NCBI GenBank assembly: GCA_028715985.1 | Contig: JAQUQR010000001.1 | Span: 61,927-125,926 of the forward strand | Source of the DNA: Methanocellales archaeon | GTDB lineage: Archaea > Halobacteriota > UBA148 | Direction: 5' to 3' | Length of the DNA: 64,000 bases | Shown here: piece by piece, positions 8,747-16,213 of the stretch | Numbering within the stretch: position 1 is the first letter of the stretch | Layout: the number at the start of each line of letters is the position of its first letter | The notes under the pieces: model-generated | What the model saw: only the letters and a program-made list of their open reading frames with translations | The model's database searches: none | What the model was told of the DNA's origin: nothing | Translations under genes and position numbers: made by a program

Positions 8747-8760
8747 CAAGGAGGATACAA

Positions 8761-9198
8761 ATGAGTGTTTTACTTGTATGTCCAAAGAGTAAAGGAAATA
8801 CATTTAATATATGCAGTTATGTTGCAAATAATAGTGATGCAGAATTCTTAGTACTTAATCAAAGCCAAGTAAATGATTTGAAGAAGTATACGTCTATAAT
8901 TTTATGTTCTGGGGTATATGGAGGTGAAGTACATAAAGATTTACTGAGATGGCTAAATCAAATAGAAAGAGCATCAATACATGAAAATGCAAAGATTTAT
9001 GTGTTTTTGAATTGGTTTGGCAGAGGGCAATCAGATAAAAATGCAATAAAAGGATTGGAGAAGATACTCAAAGAGAAGAAAATGAGATTAGAAAACGACT
9101 ACATGACTTGTTATGGGGGAAAGGGACTTATCAGGTATAGTCATCCTAATAAAGAAGATTGTGAAAAAGTATTAAATTGGGTGAGATCAAAAACATAA
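8761..9198 (+). CDS. flavodoxin-like protein
   Basis: These 145 residues fit a flavodoxin fold. The N-terminal strand and phosphate-binding loop read LVCPKSKGNTFNICSYV (an S/T-x-x-G-N-T pattern), followed by ILCSGVYGGEVHK and FLNWFGRG segments at the expected FMN-contact positions. It probably binds FMN as an electron carrier or quinone-reductase-like protein. An AAGGAGG site lies seven bases upstream of the ATG. The second copy of the 29-nt repeat is immediately upstream, so its promoter context may derive from the HXXEE gene. Confidence 0.75.
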   Translation: MSVLLVCPKSKGNTFNICSYVANNSDAEFLVLNQSQVNDLKKYTSIILCSGVYGGEVHKDLLRWLNQIERASIHENAKIYVFLNWFGRGQSDKNAIKGLEKILKEKKMRLENDYMTCYGGKGLIRYSHPNKEDCEKVLNWVRSKT

Positions 9199-9339
9199 CC
9201 AGCCCCTATGAAGGATACCATCAAGAACATGTCACGAAAACATGATAGATTGTATGATATTGTTTAGAATTAGTGCAAAAAAGTGATAGACATAGAATTC
9301 TGACTATGCTTTAATAGAAGACGGAAATAAACAAAAATG

Positions 9340-9367
9340 CGCCAAAGTACACCCATGTACTTTGGCG
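9340..9367 (-). terminator. 11-bp perfect hairpin, intrinsic-like terminator on the minus strand
   Basis: CGCCAAAGTAC (9340-9350) pairs exactly with GTACTTTGGCG (9357-9367) around a six-base loop. Read on the minus strand it is followed by CATTTTTGTTTATTT, so it fits a transcript end for the decayed minus-strand genes at 9408-9754. Confidence 0.55.
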
Positions 9368-9407
9368 GATGGAGATGTCGCTTCGGACGCTGGTTCATCA
9401 CCCATGC

Positions 9408-9578
9408 CTACTTTACTTTGCTCAAGTAAGCAACCATGGTCAGGGGGGCGAAGATGATCACGACCACCAACGATCCGATGAGCGAGTACCAAAAGTTATT
9501 ACCGATAATGCCTTGGCTGAAAAGCTCTCGGGTTGCGCCGTTTCTGCGATGGCTGCCCATTATTGCTAACAACTTCAT
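9408..9578 (-). pseudogene. truncated flavin-reductase-like gene fused to an unrelated transmembrane tail
   Basis: The minus strand encodes 56 residues beginning MKLLAIMGSHRRNGATREL, the N-terminal FMN-binding strand and loop of NADPH-dependent FMN reductase/flavodoxin proteins. This runs directly into one hydrophobic helix ending YLSKVK and a stop. The rest of the flavin domain is absent, so this looks like a deletion product joining two genes. Its ATG overlaps the stop of the open frame at 9575-9751 (ATGA), as in an operon. Confidence 0.5.
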
Positions 9579-9751
9579 GGCTTGCCCCTCGTCACTTTAT
9601 GCATCACTTCGGATACCAACGCAGGCTGCTCTTGAGACACTCGATGTACAATTTCCAAGGCCGAACACTCCCCGTAAAAATCTGGCAGTTGAGCGATCCT
9701 GAAGGGATTCGTCTCAAACTCTTGGCTCTCCCGGGCGGAGCAATCGGAAAA
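9575..9751 (-). pseudogene. 3' remnant of an unidentified gene
   Basis: An open minus-strand frame of 58 codons follows the stop of the methyltransferase gene in the same frame and has no start codon of its own. It ends with a TGA overlapping the next ATG. The sequence (for example NPFRIAQLPDFYGECSALEI) looks protein-like but I do not recognise it. It is probably the tail of a gene lost by deletion. Confidence 0.35.
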
Positions 9752-10486
9752 TTATTTGTAATCATTGCCGGATTGTTTTATCGTGTACAGGTAGATCCTT
9801 TCTAAAGGCAGGCTGTGGTCCGGTGTCCAGCCGTCGAATGTCCATGTATAGGAGACGATCCGGGTTCCGGGTTTGAGTTCCTTGACCAATTTATCCTTCA
9901 GCCTGTTATTTGCAGACTGGAAAAGAAATAGAGTCACCACAGTGGCCTCCTCCAGGGGCTCTGTAAAGAAATTGCCGAACCTGAGCTGAACCCTGCACGA
10001 TAAGCCTTTGACAGCCACCTTGATCCGGGAGATCATGTATCGTAAAGGATCAGCCTCAATGCCCACACAACGGACGTTGTACTCCTCGGCGGCCAGGCAG
10101 ACAACATTACCTTTTCCGCTTCCTAGATCATAGAAGATGTCCTTCTCAGTGACTTCAGCCAACTCAAGCATTTTCCGGATGATTGGGTCCGGTGTTGTTT
10201 CATATCCTGCGCCTATAATAAAGGTCCAGTATTTCCATATAAGATACATAATCGTGAAGGTGATGGCTGAACATGCAAGGCAGATGAGCGTGCTCCACGG
10301 CGCGAAGGGGCAGTGCGTTTTGTAGCCCAGAACGCTTATCCTGCCCGCCGTTGCCTGGGGCACGAGTGTCCAGATGGCAAGTAGGGCGAAGATACTTGTC
10401 ACGATAATGAGTATTGTATAGGCCAGTAGCACTTTTGTCGCTTCTGAATTGTTATTATTTACGTCATCATTTCTCGGCTCTTCCAT
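9752..10486 (-). CDS. membrane-anchored class I SAM methyltransferase (FAM173/ATPSCKMT-like)
   Basis: The 244-residue protein has two hydrophobic helices (about residues 18-42 and 63-92), then a methyltransferase domain with PDPIIRKMLELA, the SAM-binding motif FYDLGSGKGNVVCLA, and VGIEADPL with an acidic residue at the end of strand 2. This order (P-x-P, GSGxG, IE) is characteristic of the prokaryotic homologs of the lysine methyltransferase FAM173/ATPSCKMT. The substrate here is unknown. It lies between a truncated aldo/keto reductase gene upstream and gene remnants downstream, so it is a survivor in a decaying segment. Confidence 0.8.
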   Translation of the reverse strand: MEEPRNDDVNNNNSEATKVLLAYTILIIVTSIFALLAIWTLVPQATAGRISVLGYKTHCPFAPWSTLICLACSAITFTIMYLIWKYWTFIIGAGYETTPDPIIRKMLELAEVTEKDIFYDLGSGKGNVVCLAAEEYNVRCVGIEADPLRYMISRIKVAVKGLSCRVQLRFGNFFTEPLEEATVVTLFLFQSANNRLKDKLVKELKPGTRIVSYTWTFDGWTPDHSLPLERIYLYTIKQSGNDYK

Positions 10487-10494
10487 AGTACTTC

Positions 10495-10707
10495 CTAAAG
10501 TTTAATTGCCCTTTCTTCATCAACATTGAATAGACTTCCTGGCAGCCTCATACAACCGAACCCAAGAATAGACAATTTATCTCCTGTTTTAGGAACCTCT
10601 CTATATAACATATCTTTTCCTTCTAATGCTGGTATTTTCTCGCCTTCCTTGTAGTCTTCAGGCACACCGGATGATCCTCCGTTTATTAATGCTACTTTTC
10701 TTGACAT
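10495..10707 (-). pseudogene. truncated aldo/keto reductase (N-terminal fragment)
   Basis: Residues about 34-70 read LYREVPKTGDKLSILGFGCM then RLPG and DEERAIKL, the N-terminus of the aldo/keto reductase family that often carries a C-terminal ferredoxin domain. The frame stops after 70 residues, before any catalytic residue. The methyltransferase ATG lies nine bases past the stop. The leading 33 residues (VALINGGSSG region) are not typical of the family. A 5' fragment left after a deletion is the simplest reading. Confidence 0.65.
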
Positions 10708-10756
10708 ATAGTTTGCCTACTAAACATTAATTGTCCTTATACACTAAATTAAAGTT

Positions 10757-10794
10757 TAGATTTGCTAGGTAATCTGAAGTTTTTAGCAAATCTA
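10757..10794. promoter_or_regulatory. 11-bp inverted repeat abutting the ferredoxin TATA box
   Basis: TAGATTTGCTA (10757-10767) and TAGCAAATCTA (10784-10794) are exact reverse complements 16 bases apart. The right arm overlaps a TATA-like CTATAAATA (10792-10800) about 45 bases before the ferredoxin start. It is positioned to act as an operator in the divergent promoter region. Confidence 0.5.
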
Positions 10795-10841
10795 TAAATA
10801 TCATGAATGAATGAACATGGCAGAAAGGAGATTTGATACCT

Positions 10842-11015
10842 ATGTCAGTAAAAATCAATGTAGAAAAATGTGTAGGGTGCGGAACGTGCGTAGAGGAATG
10901 TCCTAACGACGCCCTCTCTCTGGAAGACGACATAGCAGTAGTAGACGACGATCTGTGCGTTGAATGCGGTCTGTGTGTCGAAGTTTGTCCATCAGAAGCC
11001 CTATCGCTCGATTAG
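10842..11015 (+). CDS. 2[4Fe-4S] ferredoxin
   Basis: The 57 residues contain two CxxCxxCxxxC clusters ([12 protein letters not shown] and [12 protein letters not shown]) and almost nothing else, a clostridial-type low-potential electron carrier in the cytoplasm. It is strongly acidic. An AAAGGAG element lies upstream; the ATG at 10842 is favoured over a TTG at 10833 that would leave too little spacing. It stands alone behind a TATA box with an inverted repeat, ahead of the metal/iron-sulfur gene run, for which it could supply electrons (inference). Confidence 0.95.
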   Translation: MSVKINVEKCVGCGTCVEECPNDALSLEDDIAVVDDDLCVECGLCVEVCPSEALSLD

Positions 11016-11162
11016 AAGATAAATTCGGTTAATACTCAAGGAAAAGGCAACGTATCCCTCTAATCCATTTTAATTTATTTACTCGTCCGTGCCTTTCGCC
11101 TTTACTTTATTTTAACATGTTCCCCCTAAACTAACTATATATGGCCAGGCATTTTTGTTTTG

Positions 11163-11207
11163 GCGCATTTGAGCAAAAGCTTATATAGTATTATAGCGCA
11201 TATGTGC
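11163..11207. promoter_or_regulatory. paired 12-mers flanking the TATA box of the DUF134 gene
   Basis: GCGCATTTGAGC (11163-11174) and GCGCATATGTGC (11196-11207) differ at two positions and sit on either side of TTATATAGTA (11181-11190), 33 bases centre-to-repeat, about three helical turns. The DUF134 ATG is at 11212, about 27 bases from the TATA box, so the transcript is probably leaderless and the second site overlaps the start of transcription. The layout suggests autoregulation by the DUF134 protein or another factor. Confidence 0.5.
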
Positions 11208-11211
11208 ATAT

Positions 11212-11631
11212 ATGGTGGGAAGAGGCGGGGCTAGGTGTAGAAGAGGTAGACCTCGGTTCCAAAGATGGATTTCACAGGTACCTGTCACTAATTACTTTAA
11301 TCCGAGTAGTGTTCCATGGCGACCAGTGATGCGACCTCTAGAAACGGTAAACATAAAAATTGAGGAGATAGAGGCCATGCGACTTGTGGACTTGGAAGGA
11401 CTTGAACAAGAAGACGCAGCACGGGAGATGGGGACCTCGAGAAAAACGCTATGGAGGGATTTGAAGTCCGGGAGGAAAAAGGTTGTTGACGCCCTCATAA
11501 ATGGAAAAGCTATCGAAATAAAAGGGGGTAGCTACTCAATAGTTGAAAAGGAGATAAATAAAAAGGAGATGAATAAAAAATGCCTAGATATGGACGTGGA
11601 AGAGGATTCTGGGGACCAGGTTTCGGAATGA
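11212..11631 (+). CDS. DUF134 family helix-turn-helix DNA-binding protein
   Basis: Of 139 residues, about 15-100 match DUF134: the IKIEEIEAMRLVDLEGLEQ segment is followed by EDAAREMGTSRKTLWRDL, a sigma-70-region-4-like helix-turn-helix. The basic N-terminus (GGARCRRGRPR) is usual. DUF134 genes commonly precede Mrp/NifX-type genes and probably regulate them. The start is fixed by a TATA box at -27. The C-terminal 17 codons overlap the next gene. Two operator-like 12-mers lie in its promoter. Confidence 0.88.
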   Translation: MVGRGGARCRRGRPRFQRWISQVPVTNYFNPSSVPWRPVMRPLETVNIKIEEIEAMRLVDLEGLEQEDAAREMGTSRKTLWRDLKSGRKKVVDALINGKAIEIKGGSYSIVEKEINKKEMNKKCLDMDVEEDSGDQVSE

Positions 11632-11777
11632 GGTCTGGTTTAGGGTTCTGCAGATGGTTCCCATGGTTGCCCAGATGGTGGTGGACTGGCATGTATGGGC
11701 CGATAACACCCTATGCGCCAGGACCATATGGATACAGGACTGGATATGGAGTCCCATACGGTTCCTATATTTTGTAA
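11580..11777 (+). CDS. DUF5320-family small Gly/Pro/aromatic-rich protein
   Basis: This 65-residue protein is rich in Gly, Pro, Tyr and Trp (MPRYGRGRGFWGPGFG start, a SGLGFCR segment with the single Cys, then a tail of PYGP-like repeats). It fits DUF5320, found beside DUF134, Mrp and NifX genes. Its first 52 bases overlap the DUF134 gene in another frame, with GGAG upstream of the ATG. No function is established; the neighbourhood links it to iron-sulfur/metal chemistry. Confidence 0.7.
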   Translation: MPRYGRGRGFWGPGFGMRSGLGFCRWFPWLPRWWWTGMYGPITPYAPGPYGYRTGYGVPYGSYIL

Positions 11778-11815
11778 ATTTGTAAATAAAAAATGACTGA
11801 GAGGAGGAAGAATAG

Positions 11816-12133
11816 ATGGCAGGATATAGACATAGGTATATATATTACATGACTGGTTTGCCAGGATGGATGAGATTTGGCTTTAGCCCGGGATGGATCG
11901 GAAGAAGTCCTACGGGGTTACCGCCAGCAGCACAGTATCTAATGGAGACGGGACAGATGCCGCAATTCACGTCTTATATGGACCAAGCTGCTGCAGCACC
12001 GATGATGCCTGCGGGCATGCCGATGCCCCAAATGCCAAAGGAGCAAGAAGTTGCAATGCTAGAGGGCCAGGCAAAGATGTTAGAGCAACAGTTGGAACAG
12101 ATCAAGAAACGTCTTGAAGAGCTTATGAAGTAA
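11816..12133 (+). CDS. DUF5320-like protein with C-terminal coiled coil
   Basis: The 105 residues start MAGYRHRYIYYMTGLPGWMRFG, with the Gly/aromatic-rich head shared with the preceding gene. A Met/Pro/Ala-rich linker follows, and residues about 77-105 form a charged heptad-patterned helix (EQEVAMLEGQAKMLEQQLEQ). A GAGAGGAGG ribosome-binding site precedes the ATG. The coiled coil suggests oligomerisation or docking. It lies between the DUF134/DUF5320 pair and the Mrp ATPase, probably in one transcript. Confidence 0.75.
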   Translation: MAGYRHRYIYYMTGLPGWMRFGFSPGWIGRSPTGLPPAAQYLMETGQMPQFTSYMDQAAAAPMMPAGMPMPQMPKEQEVAMLEGQAKMLEQQLEQIKKRLEELMK

Positions 12134-12219
12134 AAGTGTGATCTTTGCAGTGACTTCCTAACTTAAATACTAGGAGTAATAGATGCAGATGCAGTTATAT
12201 CAGGGGGCTAGGACTGGCT

Positions 12220-13074
12220 ATGGCTGATCAAAAGAAAGAGACAAAAGATGGTAAAAGGGAAACTATAAAAACGAACTTTGTAGAAGCCGGAGAAGCTGGA
12301 ATAAACCGGGTGAAGCACAAGCTCATGGTCATGAGTGGAAAGGGCGGTGTTGGAAAGACAACAGTTGCAGTAAATCTGGCAGTATCACTCGCCAACAGGG
12401 GATATAAGGTGGGTCTGATGGATGTGGATATACATGGACCAAACGTTCCAAAGATGCTTGACATCGAAGATGAACGCATCAGATCCTCTCCTGTAGGCAT
12501 GTTACCGGTCACGGCGTTACCAGGGTTAAAAGTAATGTCAATAGGATTTTTACTATCGGATAGAGACACACCAGTAATCTGGAGGGGTCCGGTGAAAATG
12601 AATATAATCAAACAGTTCACTTCGGATATTGCCTGGGGGGAGTTGGATTATCTGGTGATTGATTTGCCACCAGGCACGGGAGACGAGCCATTAAGCGTTG
12701 CACAACTTATTCCAAATGTAGATGGAGCCATAATTGTAACGACGCCCCAGGAGGTATCGTTATTGGATTCCAGAAAGGCCGTGAATTTCGCAAAGCAGGT
12801 AAAGGTCCCAGTGATCGGAATAGTTGAAAATATGGCCGGTTTGGTCTGCCCAGAATGTGGTACCCAAATTGATCTGTTCAAAGTAGGTGGTGGAGAGAAT
12901 GCGGCCTTGGAATTGGGTGTGCCTTTCCTTGGGAGGATACCAATCGACCCAAAGATTTGCGAGTCAGGCGATTCTGGAGTGCCGTTCGTTTTAGAAAATA
13001 ACCCAAATGATACAAAACACTTTGAATTGATAATAGACAAAGTGGAGGAATTTGTGAAAGGCAAATTAGAATAA
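12220..13074 (+). CDS. Mrp/NBP35-family iron-sulfur carrier ATPase
   Basis: The 284 residues include a deviant P-loop [16 protein letters not shown] near residue 40, [26 protein letters not shown], and the C-terminal VCPECG CxxC motif near 210 that holds a bridging [4Fe-4S] cluster between protomers. This is the ApbC/Mrp/NBP35 cluster-carrier ATPase family, which binds and transfers iron-sulfur clusters in the cytoplasm. GGGGCTAGG precedes the ATG. It leads into a NifX-like gene 85 bases on, a common pairing. Confidence 0.95.
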   Translation: MADQKKETKDGKRETIKTNFVEAGEAGINRVKHKLMVMSGKGGVGKTTVAVNLAVSLANRGYKVGLMDVDIHGPNVPKMLDIEDERIRSSPVGMLPVTALPGLKVMSIGFLLSDRDTPVIWRGPVKMNIIKQFTSDIAWGELDYLVIDLPPGTGDEPLSVAQLIPNVDGAIIVTTPQEVSLLDSRKAVNFAKQVKVPVIGIVENMAGLVCPECGTQIDLFKVGGGENAALELGVPFLGRIPIDPKICESGDSGVPFVLENNPNDTKHFELIIDKVEEFVKGKLE

Positions 13075-13159
13075 AATTCAGAATTTTCATCCTTTTTTGC
13101 TTATGGGGTGATATGTAGGTAATAACTTTAGTGTTTAATGAAAAATAAGGTGATAAACA

Positions 13160-13570
13160 ATGAAAATATGTGTAACAGCATCCTCTGGAAGTTTAGAAGC
13201 CCAGTTAGATCCTAGATTTGGAAGGTGTCAGTATTTTTTGATCGTAGACTCGGATACAATGGATTTTGAAGCGGTGCCAAACATGAGTGCCGACACGATG
13301 GGTGGTGCTGGTATCCAGGCAGCGCAGGCAGTAGCAAACAAGGGCGTTGAGGTGGTTATCACCGGAAACGTCGGTCCTAATGCCTTCCAAACCTTGTCTT
13401 CAGCGGGAATCAAGATAATAACCGGGGCTTTTGGCACAGTTAGGGATGTTATTGAGATGTACAAGAGTGGACAGCTAAAAGAAACTTCTGGTGCAACGGT
13501 CGGTGAACATTTCGGAATGGGCATGGGTCGCAGTGGGATGGGCATGGGACGCAGAGGGGGCCGTTTTTGA
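13160..13570 (+). CDS. NifX/NifB-type domain protein with Gly/Met/Arg-rich tail (IssA-like)
   Basis: Residues 1-105 form a dinitrogenase iron-molybdenum cofactor (NifX/NafY-like) domain: MKICVTAS start, LDPRFGRCQYFLIVD, a VVITGNVGPNAF loop and the GAFGTVRDVIEMYKSG end. The last 20 residues are a cationic repeat of GMGMGRSG-type units ending in RRGGRF. Such domains bind iron-sulfur or metal clusters; the basic Gly-rich tail recalls the archaeal iron-sulfur storage protein IssA, although the tail sequence differs. It follows the Mrp ATPase and precedes a DtxR-type regulator. Confidence 0.88.
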   Translation: MKICVTASSGSLEAQLDPRFGRCQYFLIVDSDTMDFEAVPNMSADTMGGAGIQAAQAVANKGVEVVITGNVGPNAFQTLSSAGIKIITGAFGTVRDVIEMYKSGQLKETSGATVGEHFGMGMGRSGMGMGRRGGRF

Positions 13571-13679
13571 ACGGTCTTATGAATATATACATCAATGCAA
13601 GTTCCATGGATGGCTAAATAGCGAGAAAGCAGATAACTGCAGATTATCGAATAATCTCAAAAGGGATGGTGGTAGCTGA

Positions 13680-14156
13680 ATGGCAAGTCAAAGCGTTGAG
13701 GACTATCTGGAAACCATATATGAACTGAAAAAAGATGGGGGCTATGTTAGGACCACTGATATCTCCTCCTCTCTTGGTGTTCAGCCACCAAGTGTCACCG
13801 AGATGATACAAAAACTCGCTGAAAATGGGTTTTTAATCTATAAGAAATACAAAGGGGTTACACTAACGCCAAAGGGGGAGAAATGGGCAAAATCCATAAA
13901 ACAGCGTCATATGGCGCTTGCGAAATTTTTGGAGATTCTTGGGATAGATGAAGAAATAGCTGAAAAGGACGCTTGCAGAATTGAGCATAATGTTCATACA
14001 ACTACCATGGAACGCCTGGCGAAATTTGTGGATTTTGTTCACGAAATGGCTCACCATCCAACTTGGTTGAAACATTTCGAGTATTATGTTGAAACAGGAA
14101 AACACATCGAATGCAAATGTCCAACATGTGGTAGCAAAATGGGCTCGATTGGGTGA
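13680..14156 (+). CDS. DtxR/MntR-family metal-dependent transcriptional regulator
   Basis: The 158-residue protein opens SVEDYLETIYELKKDGGYVRTTDIS, the standard DtxR winged-helix start, with recognition helix QPPSVTEMIQKL and wing YKGVTLTPKG. The dimerisation domain carries DACRIEHNVHTTTMERLAKF, which has the conserved Cys/Glu/His metal ligands, and ends in a CKCPTCGS zinc-ribbon-like tail. It should repress or activate in response to Fe(II) or Mn(II). GGTGGT precedes the ATG. It heads an apparently continuous operon to 22013, implying that the cluster responds to metal status. Confidence 0.92.
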   Translation: MASQSVEDYLETIYELKKDGGYVRTTDISSSLGVQPPSVTEMIQKLAENGFLIYKKYKGVTLTPKGEKWAKSIKQRHMALAKFLEILGIDEEIAEKDACRIEHNVHTTTMERLAKFVDFVHEMAHHPTWLKHFEYYVETGKHIECKCPTCGSKMGSIG

Positions 14157-14206
14157 ATTGAATCTCAAAGGATTCAATAAAATATTCATTATGGGTGAGT
14201 GATTGA

Positions 14207-14899
14207 TTGGAAGAAGAAAATGTCATTGAATTGGCAAGAAGATATTTGAATGTTGGGCCAGTGGCAGTCAAATTCAATTTCAGCGAGAAGAATAAAAGTG
14301 CAGATATCCCGAGCAAGCCTTTGAAATATTGTGAAGCTGTTAGCAGGGTAATGAAAACCTCTAAGAGCATGCTCCTTGACTGTGACCATATTTCCTGTCC
14401 AGCAGCAAAGGAGATACTTGGCTTTATGGAATGCAATCAATGCAAAATGGGGGAGTGTGTTAAAGAGTTGGTGGAAAAGGGTATGTTTGCAAATGAAGAG
14501 CGCGCTATCAAGGCGTTGATGAGTATTCCAAGACCGACAAGGAAACCCCACTCTATGAGTCTATCCACCAACGAAATGATGCCAGATGTTTATATCTTTT
14601 ATTTGCTACCTCGGGAGTTCATGAAGATCGTCCAGGCATATCAGAGAGTTACGGGGGAAGAGTTAAAATTGGATTTATCTGGCGTCATGTCGGTCTGCGG
14701 AAATTGTACCGTTAGGCCCTACTTGACCAATAAAGTTTGCGTGTCCTTTGGTTGCAATGATTCTAGAGAATATGGTGGTATAACAGATGACCGTCTTATT
14801 GTTGGATTGACGCCCAAAGTGGCAGCCACCATAATGCACTCTCTAATGGAAATGATGAACGGAAATAGTGAAGAAAGTAAGAAGGAGGTGAAAATGTGA
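14207..14899 (+). CDS. DUF169 family protein
   Basis: The protein has 230 residues. VGPVAVKF near the N-terminus, a KYCEAV segment, the Cys-rich LDCDHISCPAAKEILGF, and SGVMSVCGNCTVRPYLT plus VSFGCNDSREYGG are typical of DUF169. About nine cysteines suggest metal or cluster binding. The TTG start at 14207 is supported by GGTGAG eight bases upstream and by the lack of another in-frame start at that position. The 3' end overlaps the next gene by four bases. DUF169 has no established function; association with metal chemistry is inferred from the cysteines and neighbours. Confidence 0.82.
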   Translation: MEEENVIELARRYLNVGPVAVKFNFSEKNKSADIPSKPLKYCEAVSRVMKTSKSMLLDCDHISCPAAKEILGFMECNQCKMGECVKELVEKGMFANEERAIKALMSIPRPTRKPHSMSLSTNEMMPDVYIFYLLPREFMKIVQAYQRVTGEELKLDLSGVMSVCGNCTVRPYLTNKVCVSFGCNDSREYGGITDDRLIVGLTPKVAATIMHSLMEMMNGNSEESKKEVKM

Positions 14900-15297
14900 A
14901 AGTATGCGTACCAACGATGGGCAATCGAGGTTTAAACGAACAAGTCGGAGAACATTTCGGTAGAGTGCCAACATACACCATAGTTGACACAGAAACGGAT
15001 GAGATCGAAATCTTACCCAATACAAGTATGCATATGGGTGGTGGGGGATACGCTCCAGAACTTCTATCAACCGTGAATGTAGATGTGATGTTATGCTCTG
15101 GATTGGGAAGAAGGGCAATTGGAATGTTTGAGGAGTTCGGTATCATGGTCTATATAGGTGCCTATGGAACTGTGAAAGACGTTGTCCAGATGTGGCAAGA
15201 GGGAAAACTACAGCCAGCTACTGATGCGAATGCTTGTGGAAGACATGCGTTTAGAGGTGAAGGATCAGGGTCTGGGTGTGAGAGCCACCACCATTGA
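14896..15297 (+). CDS. NifX/NifB-type domain protein with Cys/His-rich tail
   Basis: This is a second NifX-like protein, 133 residues: MKVCVPTMGNRGLNEQVGEHFGR start, TYTIVDTE, VDVMLCSGLGRRAIGMF and GAYGTVKDVVQMW. Instead of the Arg/Gly tail of the protein at 13160, it ends with a Cys- and His-bearing tail (ACGRHAFRG ... GCESHHH), a plausible metal-binding end. The GTG start follows a GGAGGTG site and overlaps the DUF169 gene. It probably binds a cluster or metal cofactor during assembly or storage. Confidence 0.88.
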   Translation: MKVCVPTMGNRGLNEQVGEHFGRVPTYTIVDTETDEIEILPNTSMHMGGGGYAPELLSTVNVDVMLCSGLGRRAIGMFEEFGIMVYIGAYGTVKDVVQMWQEGKLQPATDANACGRHAFRGEGSGSGCESHHH

Positions 15298-15343
15298 ACA
15301 AGGTTAATGGAAGGATCCTTCTGAAATCCCAGGACTAAATCAT

Positions 15344-16213
15344 ATGAAACTTTATTTAGACTGTATCCCTTGTCTCATGAGACAGGCGCTTGAAGCGGCG
15401 AGATTCGTTACCAATGATGAAAAAGCGCAGAAGAAAATATTGAAAAAAGTGCTTATTGAGCTTGATGGCATAAATTGGGATACTAGCCCTCTTGAGATAG
15501 CGCATGTTGTTCACAGAATTGTCAGAAAAGAAAGTGGAGTCGACGATCCTTATAACGTTGTTAAAAGACAATACAACGACATCGCATTGAAAATGTATCC
15601 AAATTTAAAAGGGATGGTAGATCGATCCCCTACGCCTTTGTTGACAGCATTAAGATTAGCTATTGCTGGAAACATAATTGACTATGGTGTAGGATCGAAT
15701 TTTGATCTGGATAAGGCTATTTTAGGTGTTTTAGAAAAGGAGTTTAAAATCTATGACTTATCGGAGTTTATGCTAATCTTGAAAACTGCCAAAAATCTTG
15801 CCTATCTGGCGGATAATGCGGGGGAGATAGTATTTGATAAGATCTTAATTGAAACAATATTAGGGGAGCATGATCTAGATAAAATTTTGTTTGTGATTAA
15901 AGATGAGCCGATAATCAACGATGCTACAGAAGAAGACGCTATTTATGTGGGAATTGATGAGATACAATGTATTGAATTTCTTAAAGTTGGAGTTGGTGTA
16001 CCTGGAAAAGGAATGAACTATTCGAGCAAAGAGTTTTGGAAAATCCTTGCGCAGAGCGATATGGTCATTGGCAAAGGGCAGGGAAACTATGAGGCACTTA
16101 GTGGTCATGGGAAAATATTTTTTCTTCTCACGGCAAAATGCCCTGTGATAGCAAAAGACCTCGGAGTGGCCATTGGAGATACAATCTTAAAGTTAAGTGA
16201 TGGGTTGAAATGA
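15344..16213 (+). CDS. DUF89/ARMT1-family phosphatase, second paralog
   Basis: The 289 residues begin MKLYLDCIPCLMRQALEA and contain YLADNAGEIVFDKIL, the conserved metal-binding DNAGE motif of DUF89, followed by KDEPIINDAT and a KGQGNYEAL segment near the end. The family dephosphorylates damaged sugar-phosphate or cofactor-like compounds with Mn/Ni/Co dependence. It is embedded in the metal operon, overlapping the next ATPase gene by four bases, so it probably serves cofactor quality control or synthesis there (inference). It is homologous to the gene at 2185-3057. Confidence 0.9.
   Translation: MKLYLDCIPCLMRQALEAARFVTNDEKAQKKILKKVLIELDGINWDTSPLEIAHVVHRIVRKESGVDDPYNVVKRQYNDIALKMYPNLKGMVDRSPTPLLTALRLAIAGNIIDYGVGSNFDLDKAILGVLEKEFKIYDLSEFMLILKTAKNLAYLADNAGEIVFDKILIETILGEHDLDKILFVIKDEPIINDATEEDAIYVGIDEIQCIEFLKVGVGVPGKGMNYSSKEFWKILAQSDMVIGKGQGNYEALSGHGKIFFLLTAKCPVIAKDLGVAIGDTILKLSDGLK

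Noticed and set aside
9436..9805. Plus-strand frames between the flavodoxin and methyltransferase genes
   Set aside because: Minus-strand remnants with recognisable FMN-reductase start explain the region better; the plus frames show no family features.
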